Origin: Alphaproteobacteria bacterium
Lineage (GTDB): Bacteria > Pseudomonadota > Alphaproteobacteria > RF32 > CAG-239
Assembly (NCBI GenBank): GCA_900769705.1
Contig: CAAGHP010000014.1
Span: 62,001-126,000 of the forward strand
Reading direction: 5' to 3'
DNA: 64,000 bases
Shown: positions 17,127 through 26,507 of the stretch, in pieces
Position numbering within the stretch: position 1 is the stretch's first letter
Layout of the letters: the number at the start of each line of letters is the position of its first letter
Notes under the pieces: generated by a model
The model's database searches: none
Seen by the model: the letters and a program-made list of their open reading frames with translations, nothing else
Told to the model about the DNA's origin: nothing
Program-made: the position numbers and the translations under genes

Positions 17127-18914
17127 TTATCTGCCGCCTCTTTGCATTCTAAGGAGGGCGATTTGCTCCGTTCTTAGAGCAGTATTGGTGTCTTTCTGCT
17201 GTTGGCTCTCAAGCTTTACGGTATCGTGGGCAATATCTTTGCCGCGGTTTTCAGACAAACCGGCTTTAACTATAGCAGCGGCTTTTGTCATAATTTCCGT
17301 AGCGTGTTTTACCGAGTCGGCATTGCCTTTTTCTCCAGCCATAATTTGCGGTTTGCCGTTTTCATCTTTTTGGATTGCGATTAAACCGTCTTTTTTCATC
17401 TTTTCAAATTCATTTTTATATTCAGAAACTTTTTGAATATCGGATTTAGCTTTATCAGAAATTTGCGGTTCCGGAGTATCTTTGCCTTCTTTCTGCTCGC
17501 CGGATTTTTCCTGCCCGTCATTTTTCTTTTGAGATGCTTCTAAATGGTCTTGAACTTGTTTTATTTGCTCTTCGCTCAGGCCGCTTTTAGCTAAAGTTTC
17601 GGCGTCTAATTCAGTCGGTACGGCTCCTTGCATCGGGTTGCCGTTCAAAACACACGCAGCATATAAGCGGGTTGCAACTTCTTTAGAGGCGTTGTCCGGA
17701 AATTCTATCGGGCGACCTTTGTTGTCAGGCTCTTTCAGCATAGTATCAAAAACTTTATAGCCGGCATCAGGAGAAACAGTCACATTATCCGGAGAACTAT
17801 AGTGGATTTCGGCATTTTCAAGTTTGGCGGCAAAACCTTCTTTAGTAGTATCTTGTTCATAGCCTTGAATTTTGCCTTCTTGGGCTTGGGCTGCATACCA
17901 TTTGGCTTTTTCGACAACCCATTCCGGAGTTTTTTCATCAGTCTTTTCTTCCGGTTCCGGTTGCTTTATATCGCATTGCAAAGGTTTTTTGTTTTTGTCA
18001 TCTTTTTCTTTATCGTCTTTGCTTTCATCTTTCTCATCATCTTTGCCACCGTTTTCGGTAGTTTTTTGCGAATCGTCCTTTTTATTATCTTTATCGTCGG
18101 TTTTAACATCGTCTTTTTGTGAATCCGCATTTTCATTGCTGAATTGTTTTACAGCTTCTTTATAGGCTTCTTCCGAAGTAATGCTTGTTGTTTCAATGCC
18201 ATGAGCTTTGCAAAATTCTAATTGCTCATCGCTTAATTTAAATTCTTTATCATCACTCATGGTATTATCCTTTCGATTAGTCTTTTTATGCTGTTTCTTT
18301 GGAGATTTTGGTTCAGCGGTCTGATAATCTTCTCGTTTGCCAATTTTACCGAATCTCTTTTTTATTTCTTGGCTGAACTTTGCAATTTCATCTTCGCTTT
18401 TAGGATTGCGGATAAATTCACCGTAATTGCCTAAAGTCCGCAAAACGGCTTTTTCGGCTTTGGATGGCTGATATTTACCGTCAACAATTTGGCCTTTTTC
18501 CATTTTATCCAGATTTTCGCTGATTTTTTGCAAAATGTCATCGGCGCTGAGTTTGTTGTCACTCAAATCTATTTCCGGTTTGAAGCCTGCATAATTATAA
18601 AGATGCGCGGCTTGAACCTTTTTCCATAAAGGTTTATTCTTCTTTAATTCTTGTTCTGCCTTTGTCAAAGATTCAGTACTGTAAGTTTCGGGTTTTATGC
18701 CTATTGAAACAAAGGCGTTGCAACAGGCAACGCACCAAGCGTTTACGTCTTTGCCATTGATTTTGATATTTTGGTTTTCAAATTTTTCAACGACTTTTTC
18801 AAAATCTTCTTTGCTTTCATAAAAACGCCAAGAAGGCTGCCCCAACTCTTTTAAAGCAGCCGCTTCAATTGGTTTAGGAATATATTTTTCAGTATTTTTA
18901 GAAGATTTAACCAT
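17127..18914 (-). CDS. Hypothetical highly charged protein with an acidic/lysine-rich linker (unknown block, gene 2)
   Basis: The ATG at 18914 is chosen because AGGAG (minus strand, 18926-18922) lies seven bases upstream; an in-frame ATG at 18935 has no such site. The 595-residue protein has a globular N-terminal part (to about residue 190), then a basic stretch, a long Asp/Lys/Glu-rich disordered segment (about residues 255-330), a second globular part and a coiled-coil-like tail. A second ATG at 18260, preceded by AAAGGATAATACC, is a convincing internal start for a 377-residue form. No domain is recognised, and no signal peptide. Confidence 0.6.
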   Translation of the reverse strand: MVKSSKNTEKYIPKPIEAAALKELGQPSWRFYESKEDFEKVVEKFENQNIKINGKDVNAWCVACCNAFVSIGIKPETYSTESLTKAEQELKKNKPLWKKVQAAHLYNYAGFKPEIDLSDNKLSADDILQKISENLDKMEKGQIVDGKYQPSKAEKAVLRTLGNYGEFIRNPKSEDEIAKFSQEIKKRFGKIGKREDYQTAEPKSPKKQHKKTNRKDNTMSDDKEFKLSDEQLEFCKAHGIETTSITSEEAYKEAVKQFSNENADSQKDDVKTDDKDNKKDDSQKTTENGGKDDEKDESKDDKEKDDKNKKPLQCDIKQPEPEEKTDEKTPEWVVEKAKWYAAQAQEGKIQGYEQDTTKEGFAAKLENAEIHYSSPDNVTVSPDAGYKVFDTMLKEPDNKGRPIEFPDNASKEVATRLYAACVLNGNPMQGAVPTELDAETLAKSGLSEEQIKQVQDHLEASQKKNDGQEKSGEQKEGKDTPEPQISDKAKSDIQKVSEYKNEFEKMKKDGLIAIQKDENGKPQIMAGEKGNADSVKHATEIMTKAAAIVKAGLSENRGKDIAHDTVKLESQQQKDTNTALRTEQIALLRMQRGGR

Positions 18915-18981
18915 TTTTCTACTCCTATTTATCATAATAATAGCATAGCTTTTGTCTTTTGTCTAGAGTTTTGTGCAAAAA

Positions 18982-20175
18982 TCAGGCACTTTCTTTTTCG
19001 GTCTGCGCGTTGGGAATTCCAATATAATCAATCAGTATTTTATCTATTTTGGCGCGGGCTTGAGTATAATTTTGAATGGTGTCAAAATAAAAGCGTCCGG
19101 TTTTTGTTTTTTTGCAGTCAATTTGGCGGCAGGATTCCACAATGTTGCGGATTTTGCCGATTTCTTCGTCAGGAGCAACTGACGGCAGCTGCGGATTTTG
19201 CGGAGCCGGACATGTATCCAGGAATTTTACTTCAAACGCTTTGCGCACTCCTTCCAGATAACAAAGCTTAGTAAATTCGTTAAACATGGTTTGAGCCGCT
19301 TTTTTGATGGCGACAATATCATCCAAATTCGGGGCGCGGCGTTGATTGCAAAAATCTCGGAAAGCCTGCTTATATTGGCGACGGTTCCGCAAATATATTT
19401 GTGCCAGCTCCAATAGGCTACGGTTGTGTGACAGATTTTTCAGTTTATCAATGAGCAGCAGCATATCGCTGCGGTAACGGTTGGCATAGGCTTTGCTCCA
19501 TTTCTTTTTGGCGCCCAAAAACGGATGCAATAACTCAAATTCAGGCATGACATTTTCATTTTGCTGAATGATTTCCAGCGCATTAAGCACGGCGCGGCGC
19601 AGCCGGAATTTGTTTTTGAAAAAACAGATATCCTGCCAATGCAAAGATTTCAGGATTTTGCTGTATGTACCTGTAAAGTCGTTGATTTGCGCTATTTCAA
19701 CGGCGTCGAGGTTTTCTTCTTCGCAAATCCGAACTTTTTTCAGCGCGGAGCGGTAGCCTTTTTCCATATCCGAAAGAGTTTCCTTAAATTGCGGCGGCAT
19801 CAAAGCGGCGATAACTCGTTTTTTTTGCGCAGCTTGACGGCTGACAGAGGTTAAATCCAGCCACAGACGCATGGATTGGATGGTGGGAGATTTTTCCGGA
19901 ATAATAATGTTTTCTTCAAAATAGTGGCGGAAAGTTTCATATTCACGATTAAGCGCCGAGGAGTGGCGCACATCGTGCCATGAGTTATTGATGTATTCTT
20001 TTATCTGAGATGCAGAAATCAGGCACGGAGCAAAATGGCATTCGCTTTTGTCGCCCATAATAAAATTACCACTAGAATCTCGGCAAAAAACAAAATCTAT
20101 GTTGTTGTAGTCGGTCATCATTGGTTTTTGAAAAGATTGTTCAAGCGCTTTTTGCAAAAAAGTCTGTCCGTTCAT
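18982..20175 (-). CDS. Hypothetical protein, mainly helical (unknown block, gene 1)
   Basis: A 397-residue soluble protein of unknown function and the first gene of the three-gene minus-strand block. The N-terminal 60 residues look globular with strands (NIDFVFCRDSSGNFIMGD). The rest is predicted helical and rich in Lys, Arg and Glu. The start is preceded by a GGGAGAAAAGC segment that fits a ribosome-binding site. The gap to leuS (20176-20343) must carry the block's promoter and the leuS promoter, divergently arranged. Confidence 0.6.
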   Translation of the reverse strand: MNGQTFLQKALEQSFQKPMMTDYNNIDFVFCRDSSGNFIMGDKSECHFAPCLISASQIKEYINNSWHDVRHSSALNREYETFRHYFEENIIIPEKSPTIQSMRLWLDLTSVSRQAAQKKRVIAALMPPQFKETLSDMEKGYRSALKKVRICEEENLDAVEIAQINDFTGTYSKILKSLHWQDICFFKNKFRLRRAVLNALEIIQQNENVMPEFELLHPFLGAKKKWSKAYANRYRSDMLLLIDKLKNLSHNRSLLELAQIYLRNRRQYKQAFRDFCNQRRAPNLDDIVAIKKAAQTMFNEFTKLCYLEGVRKAFEVKFLDTCPAPQNPQLPSVAPDEEIGKIRNIVESCRQIDCKKTKTGRFYFDTIQNYTQARAKIDKILIDYIGIPNAQTEKESA

Positions 20176-20343
20176 GCTTTTCTCTCCCGAATTTTTGCGC
20201 TAAGCTTAGCAGGCAAGCGTTATAATTTGGTTAATTTGCCCTAGTGCACTGCGTATAAACTTAAAAAAACTTTGAAATTTATAAAACAGTGTGATAGTTT
20301 GAACTCAAATTACAAAAGTTTTTTATTACGGAGAAAATTAACA

Positions 20344-22824
20344 ATGTCGGGTAACGCCAGATATAACGGAAAAGAATCGTTTGCCGAATGGCAAAAAGAA
20401 TGGCAGCTGGAAGACAGATATAACTTCCGCTCTATTGAAGCAAAATGGCAAAAAATTTGGAATGATGAAAAAGCTTATAAAGTTGAAATAGACCATTCTA
20501 AGCCAAAGTTTTATGCTTTGGTGGAATTTCCTTATCCGTCAGGCGCCGGCCTGCATGTCGGACATCCGCGTTCTTATACGGCGCTGGATGTGGTTTCGCG
20601 CAAAAAAAGAATGCAGGGCTTTAATGTTTTGTATCCGATGGGGTTTGATGCTTTCGGGCTGCCGGCCGAAAACTATGCCATAAAAACCGGTGTGCATCCG
20701 GCAATTTCTACTAAGCAGAATATAGAAAACTTTACCCGCCAGCTTAAATCTATTGGTTTCAGCTTTGACTGGGACAGAAGTTTTGCTACCTGCGATCCTG
20801 AATATTACAAATGGACGCAGTGGATGTTTATTCAACTGTGGAAGCACGGTTTGGCCTATAAGTCAAAAATGGCAATTAACTGGTGTCCGTCCTGCAAGGT
20901 AGGCTTGGCAAATGAAGAAGTTGTCAATGGCTGCTGCGAACGTTGCGGCGCGCCGGTGGTTCGCCGTGACAAAGAGCAATGGATGGTGGCTATTACCAAA
21001 TATGCCGACCGTCTGATTGACGATTTAAAAGAAGTTGATTTTATCGACCGCGTGCGTTCAACTCAAATTAACTGGATTGGCCGTTCCGAAGGTGCAGAAT
21101 TAAGTTTTGAATTGACGGACAATAACGGTGATTTTTTGGGCAAAAAAATGGTGGTTTATACCACTCGTCCGGATACAACTTTCGGTGTGACTTATACGGT
21201 TATGGCACCGGAGCATGAGTTTGTTAAAGAGCTGATGGGCCGTTTTGAAAATGCAGCTGAAGTACAGAATTATATTGATGAGGCGGCTAAAAAATCCGAG
21301 CTGCAACGTACGGCCGACACCACGAAAACCGGTGTGGAATTAAAAGGTATTAAAGCGAAAAATCCGTTTACCGGCAAATTGATCCCGGTGTTTATTTCAG
21401 ACTATGTTTTGACCGGTTACGGCACCGGCGCCATTATGGCGGTTCCGGCTCATGATCAGCGTGACTATGATTTTGCTAAAGTCTTTAATTTGCCGATTAT
21501 TCAAGTTTTGGACGGCGGCGATATCAGCGAAAAAGCTTGGGAAGAAGACGGTAAACATATCAATTCAGGATTTTTGGATGGTATGGATAAAAAAGAAGCT
21601 ATGGCCGCTGCGATTAAATATGCTGAGGAAAAAGGTTTTGGTCAGGCTAAAGTAAATTTCAAACTGCGTGACTGGGTATTCTCCCGCCAGCGCTATTGGG
21701 GCGAGCCAATTCCTATGGTCTATTGCGAACATTGCGGCTGGCAGCCGATTCCGGAAGAACAGCTTCCGCTGAAATTACCTGAAGTGCCGGATTACCGCCC
21801 GAATGATAATGGTGACTCTCCGTTGGCTAATGCTACGGAATGGGTTAAAACCACCTGTCCGTGCTGTGGCGGTTCGGCTCGTCGGGAAACTGATGTTATG
21901 CCAAACTGGGCCGGTTCTTCTTGGTATTTCCTGCGTTATTGCGACCCGCACAACGACAAGGAATTTGCTTCTAAAGAAGCCTTGGATTATTGGATGAATG
22001 TGGATTGGTATAACGGTGGTATGGAACACACCACGCTGCACCTGTTGTATTCCCGTTTTTGGCATAAATTCCTGTATGATTGCGGATATGTACCGATGCC
22101 TGAGCCGTATCACAAGCGTACATCGCATGGTATGATTTTGGCTGCCAACGGCGAAAAAATGTCTAAGTCCCGTGGTAATGTGGTAAATCCCGATGATATA
22201 GTTTCTACTTACGGAGCCGATACGTTCCGTTTGTATGAAATGTTTATCGGTCCGTTTGATCAAGTGGCAATGTGGTCAGAAGAAAGTCTGAACGGCGTAT
22301 ATCGCTTTGTCAGCAAGGTTTATGCTTTGTTTAAAAAAGTGTCGAAAGAGGCTAAGCCGACAGCCGATGATTTGAGAGCTATGCATAAATGCATTTTGGA
22401 AGTTACGGACAGAATTGATACTATGAAGTTTAACACCGCGGTTTCTTCGCTGATGATTTATGTAAACTATTTGGCAGATATGGCGCAAATTCCGGCGGAA
22501 ATGTATGAAACGTTGATTAAGCTGCTCAGTCCGTTTACTCCGCATCTGGCCGAGGAAATGTGGGCGCGCTTGGGACATGATACTTTGGTTATTACCGAAA
22601 TTTGGCCGGCAGGCGATGCTAAATTGGCTGAAGACAATATGGTAACCATGGGCGTGCAGTTGAACGGCAAAATGCGAGGCACTGTTACGGTTGCTAAAGA
22701 TGCAGCTCGCGAAGATGTTGAAAAAGCCGCCTTGGCTTTGGATAATGTGGCTCGTCAGTTGGAAGGCCAAACAGTTAAAAAGATTATTGTTGTACCAAAT
22801 AGGATTGTAAACATTGTTATATAA
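20344..22824 (+). CDS. leuS: Leucyl-tRNA synthetase
   Basis: LeuS charges tRNA-Leu. The start at 20344 follows GGAG at 20331-20334; an upstream in-frame extension to 20272 lacks one. The 826-residue protein has the class I signature HVGH at residues 71-74, a zinc-type CPSC...CERC segment near residues 180-200, an editing domain with TTRPDTTFGVTY, and KMSKS at residues 605-609. The stop overlaps lptE by 11 bases. The order leuS-lptE-holA is common in proteobacteria. Confidence 0.97.
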   Translation: MSGNARYNGKESFAEWQKEWQLEDRYNFRSIEAKWQKIWNDEKAYKVEIDHSKPKFYALVEFPYPSGAGLHVGHPRSYTALDVVSRKKRMQGFNVLYPMGFDAFGLPAENYAIKTGVHPAISTKQNIENFTRQLKSIGFSFDWDRSFATCDPEYYKWTQWMFIQLWKHGLAYKSKMAINWCPSCKVGLANEEVVNGCCERCGAPVVRRDKEQWMVAITKYADRLIDDLKEVDFIDRVRSTQINWIGRSEGAELSFELTDNNGDFLGKKMVVYTTRPDTTFGVTYTVMAPEHEFVKELMGRFENAAEVQNYIDEAAKKSELQRTADTTKTGVELKGIKAKNPFTGKLIPVFISDYVLTGYGTGAIMAVPAHDQRDYDFAKVFNLPIIQVLDGGDISEKAWEEDGKHINSGFLDGMDKKEAMAAAIKYAEEKGFGQAKVNFKLRDWVFSRQRYWGEPIPMVYCEHCGWQPIPEEQLPLKLPEVPDYRPNDNGDSPLANATEWVKTTCPCCGGSARRETDVMPNWAGSSWYFLRYCDPHNDKEFASKEALDYWMNVDWYNGGMEHTTLHLLYSRFWHKFLYDCGYVPMPEPYHKRTSHGMILAANGEKMSKSRGNVVNPDDIVSTYGADTFRLYEMFIGPFDQVAMWSEESLNGVYRFVSKVYALFKKVSKEAKPTADDLRAMHKCILEVTDRIDTMKFNTAVSSLMIYVNYLADMAQIPAEMYETLIKLLSPFTPHLAEEMWARLGHDTLVITEIWPAGDAKLAEDNMVTMGVQLNGKMRGTVTVAKDAAREDVEKAALALDNVARQLEGQTVKKIIVVPNRIVNIVI

Positions 22825-23374
22825 AAAATGTATAATAGCGGCGGCAGTTTTCGGACTTGCCGCCTGCGGGTTTGAACCACTGTATGTGGAAAAAACATCC
22901 GGTGATGATTTATGGTATTATAATAACCAATATGATACCGATATTGTGCGGGAAATGGCGCAAATAAAAATTGAAACTGTGACGGACAGAATAGGCCAAC
23001 TGATAAAAAATGAGCTGATGGATACTTTCAATCCGCATGGCACTCCGAAATGCGCTAAGTATTTTTTGAAAATTCAACCGGCTCAGACCAATACGGTGCA
23101 GCAAGCTTTGCGTGATGATATTACTGCTACCCGCGAAAAGGTAAAGTACACAGTTAATTATTCTTTATGGAGCAAGGAAAACGGTAGGCTTGTCAGCGGT
23201 CGCAGTTGGGTTTATCTTAGCTATGACTTGTTGGATAACCCTTATTCTACCACTATGGATAAAAAGAAGGTGGAAAAAGACGGGGCCAAAATTATAGCCA
23301 ATGATATATCGCTGCGAATCGGTGCTTATTTCCATTCGGTTAAAACTAAACGCGGTAATCCAAATGAATTTTAA
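22814..23374 (+). CDS. lptE: LPS-assembly lipoprotein LptE
   Basis: LptE plugs the LptD barrel and helps deliver lipopolysaccharide to the cell surface. The start is TTG at 22814, the only start that gives a full lipoprotein signal peptide. The lipobox LAAC (Cys about residue 18) is followed by GFEPLYV, typical of alphaproteobacterial LptE. The product is 186 residues. Its location between leuS and holA, overlapping both, supports the call more than the weakly conserved sequence does. Confidence 0.88.
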   Translation: MLYKKCIIAAAVFGLAACGFEPLYVEKTSGDDLWYYNNQYDTDIVREMAQIKIETVTDRIGQLIKNELMDTFNPHGTPKCAKYFLKIQPAQTNTVQQALRDDITATREKVKYTVNYSLWSKENGRLVSGRSWVYLSYDLLDNPYSTTMDKKKVEKDGAKIIANDISLRIGAYFHSVKTKRGNPNEF

Positions 23375-24401
23375 ACAAGCTCAAATAGAGAGTTTTTGCA
23401 AAAATCCCAATCCGGATGTGAAGTGCGTGATTTTGTTTGGCAGCAATGAAGGTACAATTGCTATGCTGCAGAAAAAATGCGCTGAAGCGATATGCGGAGA
23501 TGTGCAGGACGCTTTTCGCTATGCATCGCTGGAAATGAGCGAGATTTCTAAAGAAGGACAAGAAATTTATGCTGAATATTATGCGCAATCGCTCATGGGC
23601 GGGCGGCGCGCCGTTGTTGTGAAAAATGCCGATAATAATTTGGCTTCAGTGTTAAAAAATTTGATACCAGATACAAAGTCGGATAATTTGCTGATTGTTT
23701 GTTCGTCATCGCTTAATACAAAATCTTCTCTGATAACTTGGGCAAAAGACCGAGCCGATGTGGTTATTGTCGGTTGCTATGATGACAGAGAAGAAAATAT
23801 TGCCGAATCCGCAGCAGCGCTTCTGCGGGCGCAAGGACTGATTTTTGATACGGCAACTCTGCAAGTTTTATGTTCGCGTTTGTCGCCGGATAGGAAAGTT
23901 AATCAGAGCGAAATTGAAAAATTGGCAATGTATTTGGGCGAGCGCAAAAATGTGGCAATAGCCGATGTTAAAGCTGCTGTCAGCGATGTTGCCGGCGCTA
24001 ATTATGACGATTTTTGCTATTATGCCGCCGGCGGAGAAGTGGCAAAAGCCGGAGCGATGTTTGACCGATTGCTGAAAGAGGGCGAAGAGCCGGCAACGAT
24101 TATTCGGCAGTTAAGCTATCACTTTAATAAAATTTTGAGCTGCACCGCACAAATTGAAAGCGGAAAATCGGTGGAAGATGCCATTAAATCTTTGCGTCCT
24201 CCGTTGATGTTTTATCGTAAAGATGCTTTTAAAAACCAGCTTAAAATTTGGACGCGTGAGCGTGTGTTAGGGGTGCTATCTATGCTTTATGACTGTGAAC
24301 GTGACTGTAAAACTACTAATTTACCGGCGGAACAGGTGGCATCGTATTGTGTTATGCGTATTTCCGGAGCCGCCAGAAAGCTCTCAACACAACGCGCCTA
24401 A
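23364..24401 (+). CDS. holA: DNA polymerase III subunit delta
   Basis: The delta subunit opens the sliding clamp in the clamp loader. The ATG at 23364 overlaps the lptE stop and gives 345 residues, the normal size. The family pattern is present: an N-terminal LFGSNEG segment, a middle RRAVVVKNAD segment, and the C-terminal collar domain with EPATIIRQLSYHFNKIL. There is no terminator of classical type directly after it; instead, hairpin repeat copy B begins within a few bases. Confidence 0.92.
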   Translation: MNFKQAQIESFCKNPNPDVKCVILFGSNEGTIAMLQKKCAEAICGDVQDAFRYASLEMSEISKEGQEIYAEYYAQSLMGGRRAVVVKNADNNLASVLKNLIPDTKSDNLLIVCSSSLNTKSSLITWAKDRADVVIVGCYDDREENIAESAAALLRAQGLIFDTATLQVLCSRLSPDRKVNQSEIEKLAMYLGERKNVAIADVKAAVSDVAGANYDDFCYYAAGGEVAKAGAMFDRLLKEGEEPATIIRQLSYHFNKILSCTAQIESGKSVEDAIKSLRPPLMFYRKDAFKNQLKIWTRERVLGVLSMLYDCERDCKTTNLPAEQVASYCVMRISGAARKLSTQRA

Positions 24402-24600
24402 CGGCACATCTAAAGGCAATTTACGTTCATTCAGAAAATTCATGTACTATTATGTACACTAGGATTTTCTTCAGAACTAGAGTTGCCTTTATCTGCACTA
24501 TTATTCGCATTGCTTTATAGTATTTGTTGCTGGTTTGTTTTTATTTGTACACATCACTTAAAAAGTACGGCGCATTAAGCTCATTCTCTGAGTTTTTTTA
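24402..24600 (+). repeat. Extragenic long-hairpin repeat, copy B (one full hairpin plus a partial unit)
   Basis: An imperfect palindrome at about 24413-24493 has arms beginning AAAGGCAA and ending TTGCCTTT, inner ATTC/GATTTTC blocks, and a GTAC tip. It starts with CATCTAAAGG, matching the CGTCTAANGG start of copies A and C. A second, partial unit at 24550-24600 (TTGTACACATC, then GCGCATTAAGCTCATT) matches the 3' half of copy C. Located directly after holA. No gene is seen in this stretch. Confidence 0.55.
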
Positions 24601-24619
24601 TGGTTTACTGTTTTAAAAC

Positions 24620-24648
24620 TTGACAAAAATGGCGAAAAATATTACTGT
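24620..24648 (+). promoter_or_regulatory. Candidate sigma-70 promoter for the lipoprotein pair
   Basis: TTGACA at 24620-24625 and TACTGT at 24643-24648 with a 17-base spacer. The -35 is perfect, the -10 is weak. It lies about 50 bases before the first lipoprotein start. Confidence 0.4.
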
Positions 24649-24696
24649 TGCAGCAAATATTTTTTATTATGTTTAATTATTTAAAACCTTTTAAAT

Positions 24697-25383
24697 ATGG
24701 AGAAGGATAAAAATTTTGTATCACAGGCAAAAAGATTTTGCCGAATGATAAATGCGTTTATACTGATTTGCCTGTTCTCGGTTATTTTTTACAGCTGTGA
24801 AGATAATCACAATCTACAGAAAAAGTACCATGACTATGTCAGCTGTCTGACAAAATACCGTGAAAAAAATCTGATTGATGAAAACAAATATCAGAGGTTT
24901 AAAACAAGCCCTATGGATTTGGAAAACGAATCAACTGCTGATTGGGATAGTATTAGTTCCCAAATTCAAAAAAACTTTGCTGTACAAGACAGTTTAGAAA
25001 ATGTTCTGACTGAACTGCAGCAGCTAGCGGCTAGTAAACCTAAAGGACATTTCAAAATCAAGCGGATATGGCAAAACAGCGATACTCAGCCTTGGACTTA
25101 TTGGAGCTATATGCACATCTATCTGCGCAATACAGGCGGTTCGTCTGGAATTTTGACTCGCTTTGGCAGAATAGGACAGCGAAACGGAGATCTGTCTTTA
25201 CAGATTGACGGCAAAGCTCAAGGTGCAGGAGAAAACCGTTTAGATTATATCAATGTTGTTCTAGCCGATAATTCGTTTTATCAATTTTCTATTAAAAATA
25301 ATCCGGAATGGCTTTTGGTACAGGAAGGTGATTTAGTAGAACGTAATGAAAAAAACGAACTTGTTCCATTGTTTAAAAAATAA
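24697..25383 (+). CDS. Putative lipoprotein (first of a pair)
   Basis: A 228-residue protein of unknown function. A hydrophobic segment followed by FYSCEDN looks like a lipoprotein signal; the better-proportioned signal starts at the ATG at 24745 (MINAFILICLFSVIFYSC), so that may be the true start. The C-terminal half has a strand-rich part with DYINVVLADNSFYQFS and EWLLVQEGDLVE, which resembles the matching part of the next gene (IYMLYLSDGKIIKAS ... QWLGTKVGEKV). The two genes are six bases apart and seem to be diverged relatives. Neither resembles the surrounding housekeeping genes. Confidence 0.6.
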   Translation: MEKDKNFVSQAKRFCRMINAFILICLFSVIFYSCEDNHNLQKKYHDYVSCLTKYREKNLIDENKYQRFKTSPMDLENESTADWDSISSQIQKNFAVQDSLENVLTELQQLAASKPKGHFKIKRIWQNSDTQPWTYWSYMHIYLRNTGGSSGILTRFGRIGQRNGDLSLQIDGKAQGAGENRLDYINVVLADNSFYQFSIKNNPEWLLVQEGDLVERNEKNELVPLFKK

Positions 25384-25389
25384 GTTATT

Positions 25390-25932
25390 ATGAGAAAGAT
25401 TTTTATTATTAGCTCAGCTATCTTTATTGCTGTTTTTTCACAGATTACTTTTGTTTCTTGTGAATATATCCCCATGCAGTCTGTACCTGATAAATATAAA
25501 TTTTATCTGAGTACCTATAATCCAGAAACTAATGGTTATAATACTTCTGTGCAGGCTATAAAAGATAAGCAAAAACTGCTTGATAGCTATAGGGAATGTC
25601 TGGAACAGCAGAAAAGGCTTAAACCTAAAGTTGAAATTGTACGAGTTCTTCGAGCAAATTCATCTTTTGTGATGAACAGTCCGGCTTCTTTTAACCGTGA
25701 TATCAGCAACAACACGATTAAGGAAAATGGACACGGCGCCGATGAAGAAGATATTTACATGCTCTATCTGAGCGATGGTAAAATTATCAAAGCCAGTCCG
25801 CGCGACAAATCGCAATGGCTGGGAACCAAAGTCGGCGAAAAAGTACGTAAAGTTACTTCACTTCAGCCACGGCAGCATAATAATGCTTTTAGTTTGGATA
25901 CAATAGTTGATTATCAGCCGTTGTATGAATAA
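25390..25932 (+). CDS. Putative lipoprotein (second of a pair)
   Basis: A 180-residue protein with a lipoprotein-like signal ending FVSC (Cys about residue 24), then a helical, charged middle part and a C-terminal strand-rich part similar in layout to its upstream neighbour. Function unknown. A strong terminator follows three bases after the stop codon. Confidence 0.6.
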   Translation: MRKIFIISSAIFIAVFSQITFVSCEYIPMQSVPDKYKFYLSTYNPETNGYNTSVQAIKDKQKLLDSYRECLEQQKRLKPKVEIVRVLRANSSFVMNSPASFNRDISNNTIKENGHGADEEDIYMLYLSDGKIIKASPRDKSQWLGTKVGEKVRKVTSLQPRQHNNAFSLDTIVDYQPLYE

Positions 25933-25934
25933 GC

Positions 25935-25970
25935 AAAAAAGAGTTCGCTCATTTGAGCGGACTCTTTTTG
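25935..25970. terminator. Strong bidirectional terminator after the lipoprotein pair
   Basis: AAAAAGAGT-CGCTC pairs with GAGCG-ACTCTTTTT around an ATTT loop (one internal mismatch). The A-run and T-run on its two sides make it a terminator in both directions. Confidence 0.9.
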
Positions 25971-26044
25971 TAACTTAAAAGTGTAGTTTATTTTATTTTC
26001 TTGATTTTTGACTTGCTTTTACAAAATAAAGAGATTATAAAAAT

Positions 26045-26131
26045 TAACGTCTGGTGTTGCACCACCGGACGTTATGTTAACCTAGAAGGGGTTAAACCCA
26101 ATCTTTAACCAATTCTAAGTTAAAGATAACC
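26045..26131. other. Two stable hairpins in a non-coding region
   Basis: Hairpin one pairs 26045-26056 with 26063-26074 over 12 base pairs with a six-base loop. Hairpin two pairs ATCTTTAAC (26101-26109) with GTTAAAGAT (26119-26127), extended by GGTT/AACC (26090-26093 with 26128-26131). Neither is followed by a T-run, so they are not simple terminators. No gene was found from 25933 to 26910. Confidence 0.4.
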
Positions 26132-26238
26132 TATTTTTGCTAAAATGTTAAGACCCAAAGTCAAAACATGGCAAATTTAGGTGTGGTTTATCCCTTTCCC
26201 AACCGTCTGTATAGACTGAAAGGATAAGGTATGATAGG

Positions 26239-26507
26239 GGATTTAATATAGGTGCTATTTATACTCCTCAACAAAATCAATAAAATCATAAGATACGCAG
26301 ATATTTTTTCGCCGGTGTAGCGAGGACTACAGCAAGAAAAAATATCAAGCAGATTGGATTTTATTTTTGCCCTTTGGGTTTGTCTAATATAGCTTGCTAG
26401 TTTGTCGTCAAGCCTTGCCAATACGCTCTGTATTGCCTGCGTTTGTCTCCGCCTATCAAATTATATTAGGCAAATTGAGAAATATAAATAGCACCTATAT
26501 TAAATCC
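26239..26507. repeat. 269-bp element with perfect 25-bp terminal inverted repeats (MITE-like)
   Basis: The left end, 26239-26263, and the right end, 26483-26507, are exact reverse complements over 25 bases (core TATAGGTGCTATT). Only short doubtful frames lie inside; no transposase is visible. No clear target-site duplication was found next to the ends. It may be a non-autonomous mobile element or a very long hairpin RNA. Confidence 0.5.

Noticed and set aside
17802..18165. Plus-strand frames rich in Phe and Ser opposite the charged protein
   Set aside because: They are the antisense of the Asp/Lys/Glu-rich linker; no ribosome-binding site and no recognisable protein features.
26188..26421. 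A 77-residue minus-strand frame inside the inverted-repeat element
   Set aside because: No ribosome-binding site and no family resemblance; it extends past the left inverted repeat, so it is probably chance.
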